DNA of 64,000 nucleotides from Phycisphaeraceae bacterium (GCA_026126305.1 JAHCJI010000005.1:62001-126000), one strand, 5' to 3'. Counted from the first letter of the stretch, positions 8,983 to 18,237 are shown. Notes: generated by a model from the sequence alone, not told the origin. A program made the numbers and translations.

Positions 8983-9908
8983 CGGCTAACTTTCGGCCGC
9001 TTCCACAGCGTCGCGCAGCCCGAACGCTCGACTTCCCCCAACGTGGCGCGCCCGCCCATTGCCATCATCCCGACCAGACCCCCGAGCCTTCCCTGTATAA
9101 ACGAGGGAAGATCCTGCCCCTGTTCGTAGAGCGTCCATGTGCGCTCCACCACGGGCCGGACGCCCCGGATGTACCGAACCCGCGCCCGATGGTCCAGCGG
9201 GCGGTGCGCCCACAGCCGCAGTTCTTCTCCGCCAAAGCCCACAACCTGCCCGGGCAGGTACACCCGCCCGCGCTCGAGCAGGTCTGACCGCACGTCCTGC
9301 ACGTGGTTGGTGATCTGGAGGGCCGTGCAGATGGCGTCGCTCATGTGCCAAGCCCGGGCGTTGCCGGCGTCTTCCTCGGGCGGCCTCAGCCCGGCCATCA
9401 TAAGCACGATCCGGCCCACCGGGTCAGCGCTCAGGCGGCAATAGCCCAGCAACTGCTCCCAGGTGTCATACTCGAGCACCCGCTGGTCCATCTCGAAGGC
9501 CGAGAGCAACTTGCCAAACTCGCCCGTGCCCAGCCCGTGCCGCTCGATGGTCGGCCGCAGCGCCACCAGCACTGGGTGCCGCGGCTCGGGCGAATCCAGC
9601 TCCGTGCGGAACCAGGCCAGTAATTCCAACGCCCGGTCACGAACCGCCTGTGGCGCGGGATCTGGCCCCAGCGAGGGATCGGCCTCGTCGCCCAAGTCGT
9701 CGGCCCACCTGCAAAACGCGTACACGGCCGCGAAGTCTTCGACAAGTTCCCCCGGTAGCAGGCGGCCGAGCACCACAAAGTTCTCGTTGGCCCGCCGGGC
9801 GAAGGCCACCGCATAGGCCCTGGCCGCTTGCTCGTCCACGCGGCCACCGCCCGGCCCGAAGTCGGCGAGCATCTCAACGGGCGAGCGGGTTGGGTCGAGC
9901 AAGGCCAT
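8886..9908 (-). CDS. hpnC: Hydroxysqualene synthase HpnC
   Basis: A 340-residue squalene/phytoene synthase-fold protein; HpnC converts presqualene diphosphate to hydroxysqualene. The first Asp-rich motif is FCRWADDLGDEAD and the second NHVQDVRSD, followed by RGRVYLPG. The ATG at 9908 was chosen because the longer frame runs into the divergent ispH. The C-terminus carries about 30 residues (WRKGAIALAGLASLYFPSW...) beyond the usual end; these overlap the start of hpnD. First gene of hpnC-D-E; its promoter must lie in the 37 bases shared with ispH. Confidence 0.92.
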   Translation of the reverse strand: MALLDPTRSPVEMLADFGPGGGRVDEQAARAYAVAFARRANENFVVLGRLLPGELVEDFAAVYAFCRWADDLGDEADPSLGPDPAPQAVRDRALELLAWFRTELDSPEPRHPVLVALRPTIERHGLGTGEFGKLLSAFEMDQRVLEYDTWEQLLGYCRLSADPVGRIVLMMAGLRPPEEDAGNARAWHMSDAICTALQITNHVQDVRSDLLERGRVYLPGQVVGFGGEELRLWAHRPLDHRARVRYIRGVRPVVERTWTLYEQGQDLPSFIQGRLGGLVGMMAMGGRATLGEVERSGCATLWKRPKVSRWRKGAIALAGLASLYFPSWRSIPNRSSGSEP

Positions 9909-9945
9909 CGCGAACCAACCATACACCGCCAACCTACCATGCCTC

Positions 9946-11019
9946 GTGCGACTGATCCTTCCCAATCCACGCGGCTTCTGCGCGGGCGTCAGCATGGCCA
10001 TCGACGTGGTCGACCAGGTGCTGGACCTGTGCCCGGGCGAGCCCGTCTACGTCTACCACGACATCGTCCACAACACCCACGTCGTCAACCGCTTCAGGGA
10101 CCGCGGCGTGATCTTCGTCGAGGACGTGGACGCGGTGCCCGCCGGGAACATCGTCGTCTTCAGCGCCCACGGCATCCCACCGGCCGTCCGCGGACGCGCC
10201 CAGGAGCGGGGCCTGCGTGTCATCGACGCCACCTGCCCCCTGGTCACCAAGGTCCACAACGAGGCCATCCGCTACGCCCGCATGGGCTACCAGATCCTGC
10301 TCGTGGGCCACAAGGACCACCAGGAGATCATCGGCACGCGCGGCGAAGCGCCGCAGGCCACCCAGGTCGTCGAGAGCCCCAAAGACATCCCCCACCTTCG
10401 CATCGAAGACCCCGCCAGGCTGGTCTACCTCACCCAGACCACCCTGAGCACCGACGACGCGGCGGTCATCATCGACGCCCTCAGGCGGGCCTTCCCACAG
10501 ATCAAGGCCCCCCCCAGCGAGGACATCTGCTACGCCACCACCAACCGCCAGCACGCCGTCCGCGTGCTCGCGCCCATGTGCGACCTGACCCTAGTCGTCG
10601 GCTCAACCCACAGCAGCAACAGCAAACGCCTGACCGAGATCAGCCAGCACGCCGGCACGCGGGGCTACCTCATCGACGACGCCGGCCAGATCGATTTTGC
10701 CTGGTTCCCCTCGCCCGATAGCACCGTGCTGGTCACCGCCGGCGCCAGCGCCCCCGAAGACCTGGTGGCCACCGTCTGCCGCACGTTGCTCGAACGCTTC
10801 AGCGGCGACATCCAGACCTGCGACGTGTTCGAGGAGGACGCCTACTTCGCCCCGCCCGCGGGCCTCAAGCAGATCATGCGCGACCGCGGCATCGACCCCA
10901 AGAGCCGCGCCATCCGCGTCACCAAGCCCACCATCTCCGCCCCCGCCTACGGCGCCACCGCCCAGACCATCAGCGCCCCCGCCCCCACGAACACCCCCAC
11001 CCCCACCACGGGCGCGTGA
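9946..11019 (+). CDS. ispH: 4-hydroxy-3-methylbut-2-enyl diphosphate reductase IspH
   Basis: The last enzyme of the MEP pathway: it reduces HMBPP to IPP and DMAPP using a 4Fe-4S cluster. The three cluster cysteines are visible at about 12 (GFCAGV), 97 (DATCPLV) and 195 (ICYATTN). Substrate-binding residues are in VHN at 41-43, SAHG at 73-76, GHKDH at 121-125, TQTTLS and THSSNS. A Thr/Pro-rich tail of about 30 residues follows. The start is GTG at 9946; an ATG 9 bases upstream is out of frame. It is divergent from hpnCDE, so isoprenoid and squalene supply sit head to head. A perfect hairpin follows the stop. Confidence 0.96.
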   Translation: MRLILPNPRGFCAGVSMAIDVVDQVLDLCPGEPVYVYHDIVHNTHVVNRFRDRGVIFVEDVDAVPAGNIVVFSAHGIPPAVRGRAQERGLRVIDATCPLVTKVHNEAIRYARMGYQILLVGHKDHQEIIGTRGEAPQATQVVESPKDIPHLRIEDPARLVYLTQTTLSTDDAAVIIDALRRAFPQIKAPPSEDICYATTNRQHAVRVLAPMCDLTLVVGSTHSSNSKRLTEISQHAGTRGYLIDDAGQIDFAWFPSPDSTVLVTAGASAPEDLVATVCRTLLERFSGDIQTCDVFEEDAYFAPPAGLKQIMRDRGIDPKSRAIRVTKPTISAPAYGATAQTISAPAPTNTPTPTTGA

Positions 11020-11023
11020 GACA

Positions 11024-11046
11024 CCCCGGTTCGTCACGAACCGGGG
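11024..11046 (+). terminator. Hairpin terminator after ispH
   Basis: A perfect 10-bp stem (CCCCGGTTCG / CGAACCGGGG) with a 3-base loop TCA starts 4 bases after the ispH stop codon. There is no T tract, so it is an RNA-stability or intrinsic-like terminator rather than a canonical one. Confidence 0.6.
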
Positions 11047-11183
11047 CAAGCCTCACGCCTATCGCTATATACAGAAAGGGGGCCGTTTCTGGAGCCGTTG
11101 CCAAGGCATACCCCCCGCGAGGCCGCCGGTTGCAGAAACCTGCCCAAGTTGTGAAAACTGTCCGGCCCCACGCCGGGGTTCGC

Positions 11184-11660
11184 CTACTCCGCCGCCAACT
11201 GCACGCCGATCCGCCCCACCTTCACGCCAAGCCGCTCCTCGATCTCGGCGATCAGCTCCGGGTCGCGCACGCTTGCCATCACGCGGTCGCTCAGGTCCTC
11301 GGGCAGGTCCAGCAGCGAGCCGTCGGCGGCCAGCACGTGGGCGTGCTCGTGCGTCAGGGCGTCGTATCGGCACGGGCCGCCGGGCGTGGCGATCTTGCGG
11401 CACAGGCCCCGCTGGGTCAGCGTCTCGAGCGTGTTGTACACCGTGGCCAGGGAGATCGCAGCCTCGCCGGGCTCCTTCGATCCGGCCGCGGACGCGCGCA
11501 CGGCCTCGTGGATCGCCTCGGCCGTGGGGTGCTCGCGGCTGGTGGCCAGGGCGGCGTAGACCACCTGCCGCTGGCGGGTGCAGCGCAGGCCGTGGGCGGC
11601 AAAGAGGGCCCGGTGGTCGGCCTCGGGACCGGCGGTCGGGTTGGGTGAGGCGTCCGACAT
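11184..11660 (-). CDS. Fur family transcriptional regulator lacking the usual Cys-x2-Cys zinc motif
   Basis: A 158-residue winged-helix regulator of the Fur/PerR/Zur family. The DNA-binding half is typical: GLRCTRQRQVVYAAL, HPTAEAIHEAV, ISLATVYNTLETLTQRGL. The dimerisation half has HEHAHVLAADGSLLDLP where family members normally show a His cluster followed by CxxCG; both cysteines of that motif are absent, as is the second CxxC. It may sense metal or peroxide through His/Asp ligands only, or have lost metal sensing. The ATG at 11660 lacks a clear ribosome binding site. It is a single gene downstream of a 21-bp repeat array. Confidence 0.88.
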   Translation of the reverse strand: MSDASPNPTAGPEADHRALFAAHGLRCTRQRQVVYAALATSREHPTAEAIHEAVRASAAGSKEPGEAAISLATVYNTLETLTQRGLCRKIATPGGPCRYDALTHEHAHVLAADGSLLDLPEDLSDRVMASVRDPELIAEIEERLGVKVGRIGVQLAAE

Positions 11661-11751
11661 GTTGGAAAGATTCTAGGGACAGGGTCCGATCGCGGGCGAG
11701 GGGGGACGAGTCGCCGCATGGGGTTATCGCACCGGCGGCGGAGCGACACCC

Positions 11752-12003
11752 GACCGGTCGTCGGCCATTCCCGACCGGTCGTCGGCCGTTCCCGGGCGGT
11801 CGTCGGCCATTCCCGGGCGGTCGTCAGCCGTTCCCGGGCGGTCGTCGGCCGTTCCCGACCGGTCGTCGGCCGTTCCCGACCAGTCGTCGGCCATTCCCGA
11901 CCAGTCGTCGGCTGTTCCCGGGCGGTCGTCGGCTGTTCGTGACCGCTCCTGAGTGGCCCGGGACCGCTCCCGACTGGCTCGGGACCTCTCCCAAGCCGCG
12001 CTG
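11752..12003. repeat. Intergenic tandem array, 21-bp unit (array A)
   Basis: Nine close copies of a 21-bp unit (consensus GACCGGTCGTCGGCCRTTCC plus C, with GGGCGG variants) fill 11752-11940; three decayed units of the same length continue to 12003. Units abut with no spacer, so this is a minisatellite and not a CRISPR. It fills most of the 390-base gap between the Fur-like gene and the ABC ATPase gene, both on the minus strand. The core contains the palindrome GACCGGTC in some units. Confidence 0.95.
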
Positions 12004-12050
12004 GCAGTCTTGGGGCACCCTTCGCGTCGAGGAACACGGGGCTCGGGGGC

Positions 12051-12842
12051 TCACGCCCGCGTCCGCAGCCGCCGGTCCCACTCCACCACGCCGTCCTTGA
12101 GCCGGATCACCCGCTCGCAACGGTCGGCTACCGAGTCGTCGTGGGTGACCATGAGGATGGTCATGCCCTGGGCGTGCAGCTTCTCGAAGAGGCTCAGGAT
12201 CTCCTCGCCCGTGGTCGAGTCGAGGTTGCCCGTGGGCTCGTCGGCCATCAGCACCCGGGGCTCGGCGACGAGCGAGCGGGCGATGGCCACGCGCTGCTGC
12301 TGCCCGCCGGAGAGCTCGCGGGGGCGGTGGCCCAGGCGGTCGCCCAGGCCCACGAGGGCGAGCTTCTCGATGGCCCGCTTGCGGCGCTCGGCGGCCTCGA
12401 CGCCCTGATAAAACAGCGGCACGGCCACGTTGTCCTCGACGGTGAGCTGGGGGATGAGGTTGAAGGCCTGGAAGACAAAGCCGATGGTGCGGCCTCGGAA
12501 CTGGCTGAGGCTCTCGTCGTCCATCTCGTTGATGTCCTTGCCGGCGAGCAGGTATTGCCCGTCGGTGGGCTGGTCGAGGCAGCCCAGGATGTTCATCAGC
12601 GTGCTCTTGCCCGAACCCGAGGCGCCCATGATGGCCACGTACTCGCCCTCGTGGATGGTGATGTCCACCCCGCGCAGGGCCTCGACCATGACCGAGCCGT
12701 CGGGCTTGTAGTAGACCTTGCGGACGGACCGCAGCTCGGCCACGGTGGGCCGGTGGGCGTAGGGGTTGGGGACGCCCTCCCGGGCCTGGTCGAGGCGGAC
12801 GGCGGAATCGGCATGCGGGTGGGGGTGGGCGGATGGGGTCAT
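12051..12842 (-). CDS. ABC transporter ATP-binding protein, LolD/MacB family
   Basis: A 263-residue ATPase of the LolD/MacB (MacAB-type) group, which powers lipoprotein extraction or efflux by mechanotransmission. It has an unusual His/Pro/Asp-rich N-terminus (about residues 1-35), Walker [10 protein letters not shown], a Q-loop [10 protein letters not shown], the signature [15 protein letters not shown], Walker [13 protein letters not shown] and the switch VTHDD. The FNLIP and PTGNLDS features are typical of the MacB/LolD group. No permease is encoded in the window. The ATG at 12842 has no clear ribosome binding site. Cargo unknown. Confidence 0.92.
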   Translation of the reverse strand: MTPSAHPHPHADSAVRLDQAREGVPNPYAHRPTVAELRSVRKVYYKPDGSVMVEALRGVDITIHEGEYVAIMGASGSGKSTLMNILGCLDQPTDGQYLLAGKDINEMDDESLSQFRGRTIGFVFQAFNLIPQLTVEDNVAVPLFYQGVEAAERRKRAIEKLALVGLGDRLGHRPRELSGGQQQRVAIARSLVAEPRVLMADEPTGNLDSTTGEEILSLFEKLHAQGMTILMVTHDDSVADRCERVIRLKDGVVEWDRRLRTRA

Positions 12843-12976
12843 CGGGGAAATGTACCGGCTCGGGCGGGTTGGGTTGTGCGGGGTTCGGATTGGCTCGCTT
12901 CCCGCTTGGAGTGCGCCAATCATTATGGCCCGGCAGGGATCGGCACGGTTCGGACCTGTTGCGGGTGAAATCCCGA

Positions 12977-13049
<73 letters not shown>

Positions 13050-13092
13050 CTGGCTTGGCCCCCCCATGGGGCAAGGCGGATCGGAGCAGACG

Positions 13093-13764
13093 ATGGCGCT
13101 AGCGATGTACAAGCCCGGGCAGGGCTACTGGACCCGGGTCATGACGGCCGTGTTCGCGGGCGTGCTGGTGATGGCGGCGGCGGCCTGGCTCTACCAGCAG
13201 GCCCTGCTGGTGCCCCTGCCCGAGCGGGCATGGTCGGCCTCGTACCGTGTGGCGGCGGACTTCGCCCAGGGCCAGCGTGTCGAACTCCTGGGAGAATCGG
13301 CCACCGGCGAGCGGCCCGTCCTGGGCACGGCCACGGTCGAACGCGTCGAGGCCAGCGTGGGCAGCGGCACCGTGACCATGGCCAGCCCGCAGATGGTCGG
13401 CTCGGCCGGACGCATCCAGGTCCAGGCCCTGCGCAGCCAGAGCGGGCAGGTCGTGGCCGTCAACGGCGGCGTGCTGGGCGTGCCGGTGATCGATCGGATC
13501 TACGTGCAGGGCGGCTTCGTGCTGGTCACGGTGCTCTTTGGCGCGTTCCTGATCGTGTACTTCGTGGCCATCAAGAAGGGGTCGGTCGACTTCCTCATCG
13601 CCACCGACGGCGAGATGCGCAAGGTCAACTGGTCGACCCGCAAGGACGTGCTCAACTCCACCTGGGTGGTCATCGGGGCGTCGGCCCTGCTGGGGCTCTT
13701 CCTGTTCGGGTTCGATTCCGTGTTCGCGTCGTTCTTCGACCTCATCGGCGTGCTGGACATCTAG
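13093..13764 (+). CDS. secE: Preprotein translocase subunit SecE (long form)
   Basis: A 223-residue SecE, about three times the minimal bacterial SecE. The conserved core is at the C-terminus: DFLIATDGEMRKVNWSTRKD (amphipathic clamp helix) followed by the membrane helix TWVVIGASALLGLFLFGF. Two additional helices lie near residues 18-38 and 140-160, separated by a periplasmic-side domain. SecE stabilises SecY in the translocon. The ATG at 13093 has CGGAG 7 bases upstream. It is followed by nusG, as in most bacteria, with tRNA-Trp just upstream. Confidence 0.94.
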   Translation: MALAMYKPGQGYWTRVMTAVFAGVLVMAAAAWLYQQALLVPLPERAWSASYRVAADFAQGQRVELLGESATGERPVLGTATVERVEASVGSGTVTMASPQMVGSAGRIQVQALRSQSGQVVAVNGGVLGVPVIDRIYVQGGFVLVTVLFGAFLIVYFVAIKKGSVDFLIATDGEMRKVNWSTRKDVLNSTWVVIGASALLGLFLFGFDSVFASFFDLIGVLDI

Positions 13765-13851
13765 CGGCAACAGCCCTATAAAACCGTGTTCGGCCGTGGA
13801 ACGCCCGGGGGCGTCTCTGCGGCCGCTGTCATTCTTGTTGGAGCATCTCCG

Positions 13852-14571
13852 ATGATCGAAGGCGAGCAGCAGACCTCCCCCGCCACCGAACTCCAGACCG
13901 AGCAACCGGCCCAACCGGCCACGACCCCGCCCAAGGCCCCAGCCGCGACCCAAGCCGCATCCCCGGCCACGGCCCCGGCCGCGACACCGGCCGGTGAGGA
14001 AGAGCCCATCGTCCGGCCCGGCATGAGCTGGTTCGCGCTGCGGGTGGCCTCGAACAAGGAAAGCTCGGTGCGCGACACGCTGCTGCGCAAGGTGCAGATC
14101 GAGCACAAGACCGACTACGTGGGCCGCATCCTGGTGCCCACCGAGAAGAACCGCACGTTCAAGAACGGCAAGATCCGCATCACCGAGACGAAGCTCTACC
14201 CCGGGTACGTCTTCGTCGAGATGAAGCTCGAAGACGACGGCCGCATCCCCCAGGACGTGTTCTTCCTGATCAAGGAGACCACCGGCGTGGGCGACTTCGT
14301 GGGCACGCCCCGGCCCACGCCGCTGGAGCTGCACGAGGTCGAGAAGATCCAGCTCAGCAGCCGGGCACCCGAGGCCGAGCCCGAGGTCCGCATGAACTTC
14401 GTCAAGGGCGAGCACGTGACCATCAAGGAGGGACCCTTCGAGGGCTACGAGGGCACGGTGGACGAGCTGCTGCCCGAGAAGGGCCTGGTGCGCGTGCTGG
14501 TGACCATCTTCGGCCGCCAGGCGCCCATCGAGATCGAGGAGTGGAAGCTGGGCAAGGCCGAGGGCGGCTAA
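13852..14571 (+). CDS. nusG: Transcription termination/antitermination protein NusG
   Basis: A 239-residue NusG: an Ala/Pro/Thr-rich N-terminal tail of about 55 residues, an NGN domain starting at SWFALRVASNKE and a KOW domain (VKGEHVTIKEGPFEGYEG). NusG binds RNA polymerase and links it to Rho or the ribosome. The low-complexity tail is an addition to the usual form. The ATG at 13852 is preceded by TTGGAG. The NGN domain retains LYPGYVFVEM. Its stop overlaps the convergent kinase stop by 4 bases. Same transcript as secE. Confidence 0.95.
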   Translation: MIEGEQQTSPATELQTEQPAQPATTPPKAPAATQAASPATAPAATPAGEEEPIVRPGMSWFALRVASNKESSVRDTLLRKVQIEHKTDYVGRILVPTEKNRTFKNGKIRITETKLYPGYVFVEMKLEDDGRIPQDVFFLIKETTGVGDFVGTPRPTPLELHEVEKIQLSSRAPEAEPEVRMNFVKGEHVTIKEGPFEGYEGTVDELLPEKGLVRVLVTIFGRQAPIEIEEWKLGKAEGG

Positions 14572-17345
14572 GACCCGCCGGTTTCGTCCAGCACGGCCTG
14601 CCAGCGTCGGATCTGCCCGTTGTGGCGATCGCTGCCCAGGTGGGCGTTCCAGTGTTCGTACATGCGGACGATGGCCCGAGCGACGGCGCGGGTCTGGTCG
14701 TCGCGCCTGCCGATGGTCCCGGCCAGTGCCTCGTAGGCGGCCTCGAACCGCGTTTGGGCCTCGGGGAAGTTGCCCAGCATGGCCAGCGCATTGGCGTGGT
14801 TGGCCTGGATCATGGCCGTGCGCCAGTCGTCAGAGCCCCAGGCGTGGCGGGCCCGCATCAGGGCACGCTCGAGGTTCAGCTCCGCGGCCTGCGCATCACC
14901 ACGACGTTGCTCGATCATGGCCAGGTTGTGCTGGGCCACGATCAGATCCTCGGCCTGCTCGCGTGTCTGAGGGTCGCGGCGTTGCGTCAGCACCCGGCGG
15001 TAGTCTTGTTCCTCGGCACCGATGGACCCCAGGGCCCGGGAGACGAGCGCCCTGCGGCGAACGGCGGCCAGCGTCGTCAGGTCGGACGGCCCGTGCCTGG
15101 CTTCGAGAACCTCCACGAGGGCGTTGGCAAGTTCGTACGCGAGCGCGAGCTGCCCCGTCGCGGTGTACTGGGTGACCCGGGCCAGGTCGATCGCATCGAA
15201 GAGCGGATGGTCCGGGTTGCCGGGCAGGAAGCTGCGGAGGAGTACAACGCGGGCCTGGGCCAACTGCTCGGCGGCCCACTCGTATTGCCCGTTCCTTTGG
15301 AGGAGATCCACCAGCCGCACCTGGCTCTCGACCGTGCGAGGGTCGTCCGAGCCCTGGGCTCGCAGGATGGCACGATAAGCCAATTCCTGCGTGCGTACGG
15401 CCTCTTCGAACTTGCCCTGGGCAAAGACGCGTCGGGCCAGGTGCTCGTAGATCTCGCCCTGGAGCACGCCCTGGGACCCGAGCTCTTCGACGATCAGCCG
15501 CAGCGCGTCGGTGGGTATCCGATTGCCCTCGGTGAGCACGCCCACGGAGCGCTCGGTGTCCCGGTACAGCTTCTCGTATCGTTCGGACTGCGCCTCGGCA
15601 ATCCGTCTGGCCGATTCGAGGCCGCCGATGCTTTCTTCGAGTTGCCGCAGCGCGTGCGTCTGCTCGCGTGTTTGTTGGTCCAGCGCGTCCTTCTGAGCGT
15701 TGAGCCGGTCGCGCTCGGCTTGCAGGCTGGCGAAACTCTGTTCCAGGTCCTGCAAGAGCGTCCGCAGCGCGTCCGCGTCGGTCCGCAGGGCATCGGCCTG
15801 GGCGATGATGTCGCGTTTTTCCTGCTCGAGCAGGTCCCGCTCCTGCCGGAACGAATCGATGTCGGATTGCAGGCCGGTCAGTTCGGCCTCTCGGCGTTCG
15901 ATCTCTTGCTCGGTCTGCACGATGGTGCGTTGCAGCCGCTCGGCCTGCGTCCGCAAGGCATCATTCGAGGCCACCGCGTCGTCGCGTTCCTGCCGCGTTC
16001 GGGCGGCATCGATCAGAGCCTGCTTCTCTCGCTCGAGGGCTTGGTTTTCGTTCTTCTGTGAGGCGTAGACCGTGAACAACGCCGTGATGAGAATGACCCC
16101 GAGCAAGGCTCCGAAGGCAACGGGCAGCCGGTGGCGGCCGATGAACTTGCTCACCAGATACCGCCCGCTTGGCGGCTTGGCCAGGAGCGGCTGGCCTTGG
16201 AGGTATCGTCGGATATCTTGGGCCAGCGCGTCGGGGGTGGGGTATCGCCGCTCCGGGTCGGCTTCAAGGCAGTGCATCACCAGCAGATCGAACTCGGCAC
16301 GCGAGCCACGCCCGAAGCTCCCAGCGCCGTGCCGGCCGCTCGACATGCGGGTGCTGGGCTTGTCGTGCTTCGGATCACAAACGCGCCTGAGGGCGGCCTG
16401 CATGGACATGCTGGCCAGCTCCTTGGGGTCGATGGGCGGCGTGCCGGTGAGCAACTCGTACAGGATCACGCCCAGGGCGTACACGTCGCTGCGGGTATCG
16501 ATGCCGCGGCCATCGGCCTGCTCGGGGCTCATGTACGCCAGCGTGCCGATGAAGGCGCCCTGCTCGGTATGGAGCGTCTCGTCGGTCAGCCGCTGATCGA
16601 GGGCTTTCGCGATGCCGAAGTCGATGACCTTGGGCTCGTGCGGCTCCTCGACGGTGCTGACGAGGATGTTCGAGGGCTTGAGGTCCCGGTGGATGATGCC
16701 CTTGGCATGGGCGTGCTGCACGGCCTCGCAGACCTTGATGAACAGCTCCAGTCGCTGGTCGGTGTTCAGGCCCCGGTCGATGGCATATCGGGTGATGGTC
16801 GGGCCCTGGACATGCTCCATCGCAAAGTACGGACGCGCCCCAAGTTCGATGGGCGTGGTGCCGGCCTCGTACAGCCGGGCGATATTGGGGTGGTTCATGA
16901 GCGCCAACGCCTGGCGTTCCTGCTTGAACCGATTGAGGACAAGGTCGCTCTGCACGCCGTGGCGGATGACCTTCAACGCGACGCGGCGACGGACCGCGCC
17001 GCCCTGCTCGGCAAGGTAGACCACGCCGAAACCGCCCCGGCCGATCTTTCCTGCGACGGTGTAGTTCCCAACCACGTCGCCGGGTGCCAGGCCCCCGTCG
17101 TCGGCGGCCGAAGCGAAACTTGATGCCGCGTCGCCGACGCCACGCTCGATGGCGCGCTCGAAAAGGTCTTCGCTGTCCTTCTCAAGGGGTGTTGCATCGA
17201 ACCCAAGCAGATCGCGAACCTGCGTGGCAACCCGGGCGTCTTCGCGCTCGAGGGCATCGATCTCGTGCTGCCAATCGGCCTCGGGCAGCTCGCGGATTCG
17301 CAGGAAGTGCTCTCGGACGCGCTGGTACTGCTGTGCCGGATCCAT
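14568..17345 (-). CDS. Ser/Thr protein kinase with membrane helix, coiled coil and TPR-like C-terminus
   Basis: A 925-residue planctomycete-type kinase. Order: N-terminal helical region (1-90); kinase domain 93-385 with glycine loop IGRGGFGVV (101-109), catalytic Lys in VALKVI (125), HRDLKPSN (219-226), DFG (242-244) and MSPEQ; one membrane helix about 407-427; a long coiled coil about 430-610; and a TPR-like helical repeat region to the end. All catalytic residues are present, so it should be active. The outer half would sense an extracytoplasmic signal. It is divergent from an ECF sigma factor, a pairing usual for this kinase class, with two inverted repeats between them. Confidence 0.94.
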   Translation of the reverse strand: MDPAQQYQRVREHFLRIRELPEADWQHEIDALEREDARVATQVRDLLGFDATPLEKDSEDLFERAIERGVGDAASSFASAADDGGLAPGDVVGNYTVAGKIGRGGFGVVYLAEQGGAVRRRVALKVIRHGVQSDLVLNRFKQERQALALMNHPNIARLYEAGTTPIELGARPYFAMEHVQGPTITRYAIDRGLNTDQRLELFIKVCEAVQHAHAKGIIHRDLKPSNILVSTVEEPHEPKVIDFGIAKALDQRLTDETLHTEQGAFIGTLAYMSPEQADGRGIDTRSDVYALGVILYELLTGTPPIDPKELASMSMQAALRRVCDPKHDKPSTRMSSGRHGAGSFGRGSRAEFDLLVMHCLEADPERRYPTPDALAQDIRRYLQGQPLLAKPPSGRYLVSKFIGRHRLPVAFGALLGVILITALFTVYASQKNENQALEREKQALIDAARTRQERDDAVASNDALRTQAERLQRTIVQTEQEIERREAELTGLQSDIDSFRQERDLLEQEKRDIIAQADALRTDADALRTLLQDLEQSFASLQAERDRLNAQKDALDQQTREQTHALRQLEESIGGLESARRIAEAQSERYEKLYRDTERSVGVLTEGNRIPTDALRLIVEELGSQGVLQGEIYEHLARRVFAQGKFEEAVRTQELAYRAILRAQGSDDPRTVESQVRLVDLLQRNGQYEWAAEQLAQARVVLLRSFLPGNPDHPLFDAIDLARVTQYTATGQLALAYELANALVEVLEARHGPSDLTTLAAVRRRALVSRALGSIGAEEQDYRRVLTQRRDPQTREQAEDLIVAQHNLAMIEQRRGDAQAAELNLERALMRARHAWGSDDWRTAMIQANHANALAMLGNFPEAQTRFEAAYEALAGTIGRRDDQTRAVARAIVRMYEHWNAHLGSDRHNGQIRRWQAVLDETGGS

Positions 17346-17370
17346 GTCGCCCCCGCTTGCAATCCTTGCT

Positions 17371-17410
17371 TACGCTCGGTGTTGGACGAGCGTACCAACC
17401 CGGGTTGGTA
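17371..17410. promoter_or_regulatory. Two abutting inverted repeats between kinase and sigma factor genes
   Basis: In the 101 bases between the divergent starts there is TACGCTCG-N8-CGAGCGTA (17371-17394), directly joined, sharing TA, to the perfect 18-bp palindrome TACCAACCCGGGTTGGTA (17393-17410). The position, centred in a divergent control region, fits an operator for a dimeric regulator; a paired transcript hairpin is the alternative. Confidence 0.55.
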
Positions 17411-17446
17411 TCCGTTTCTGGAATCATTGATGCGTAGGGGGCCCCC

Positions 17447-18037
17447 ATGCAAGACCCGATGACGGCCACGAGCGTGACGATGCTGCTCCAGCAGGCCGGC
17501 AGCGGCGGCGACCGCGAAGCCGGCGAACGCCTGGCCCCTCTGGTGCTCGCCGAGCTGCGCAAGATCGCCGAACGCGCCATGGCCAGGGAACGCAAGGACC
17601 ACACGCTCCAGCCCACGCTGCTGGCCGACGAGGCGTTCATGAAGCTGGTGGGCCAGGACAACATCGACTGGCAGAGCCGCACGCAGTTCTACGCCTACGC
17701 GGCCATCGCCATCCGCCGGATCCTGGTGGACCACGCCCGGGCGCACGGTGCTGGCAAGCGTGGCGGGGGTCATGATCGCATCGCGATGGAGAGCATGGAC
17801 CAGTTGGGAGACACCGACGGGCCCAGGCCCATCGACGTGCTCGACCTCGACGAGGCGCTCGAATCGCTCGCAACCCTCGACCAACGCCAGGCACGCATCG
17901 TGGAGTTGAAGTTCTTCGGCGGCATGAGCATCGAACAGATCGCGCACGTCATGGGGGTCTCTCCTCGCACCGTCAACGGCGATTGGGCCATGGCCCGGGC
18001 GTGGCTCAAGGCCCGGCTGACGCCCCGGATGGAATGA
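17447..18037 (+). CDS. ECF-type RNA polymerase sigma factor (planctomycete kinase-associated group)
   Basis: A 196-residue sigma-70 family member with only regions 2 and 4. Region 2 spans about residues 35-95 (LLADEAFMKLVGQ... FYAYAAIAIRRILVDHARA), region 4 about 130-190 (LDQRQARIVELKFFGGMSIEQIAHVMGVSPRTVNGDWAMARAWL). This is the ECF group whose genes lie beside Ser/Thr kinases in planctomycetes. The ATG at 17447 follows GGGGG; another ATG lies 12 bases in. It has no anti-sigma gene adjacent, which suggests control by the divergent kinase. Confidence 0.92.
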   Translation: MQDPMTATSVTMLLQQAGSGGDREAGERLAPLVLAELRKIAERAMARERKDHTLQPTLLADEAFMKLVGQDNIDWQSRTQFYAYAAIAIRRILVDHARAHGAGKRGGGHDRIAMESMDQLGDTDGPRPIDVLDLDEALESLATLDQRQARIVELKFFGGMSIEQIAHVMGVSPRTVNGDWAMARAWLKARLTPRME

Positions 18038-18149
18038 CCACGCCAGCGCCGTCCCGGCCAGAGGCGTCGATCGCCCCAAGCCACAGCAGGGCAAAGGCGG
18101 CAACGGCGGCGATGCCACGCAGGATTCCTCGTTTGCGATCGGTCTTCAC
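18006..18149 (-). CDS. Possible 47-residue single-pass membrane protein
   Basis: A short frame from GTG at 18149 with AGGAG 10 bases upstream encodes a basic N-terminus (KTDRKRG), one hydrophobic segment (GIAAVAAFALLWLGAI) and a short polar tail. Its last 32 bases overlap the convergent sigma factor gene. It could be a small membrane partner of the sigma factor, but length and overlap leave real doubt. Confidence 0.28.
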   Translation of the reverse strand: MKTDRKRGILRGIAAVAAFALLWLGAIDASGRDGAGVVIPSGASAGP

Positions 18150-18237
18150 GGCTGCGGCACTCCTGGCGTCGAAACTTGCTCCCACAGCACATGCGGCATC
18201 GGCGCGGCCGGTGCGCAACCGATCCGCACGAAGAATC

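Noticed and set aside
11752..11940. Possible CRISPR array
   Set aside because: Repeats are 21 bp and directly joined, with no unique spacers and no cas genes.
13099..14415. Minus-strand frame opposite secE-nusG
   Set aside because: His/Leu/Gly-rich antisense shadow; secE and nusG are unmistakable on the plus strand.
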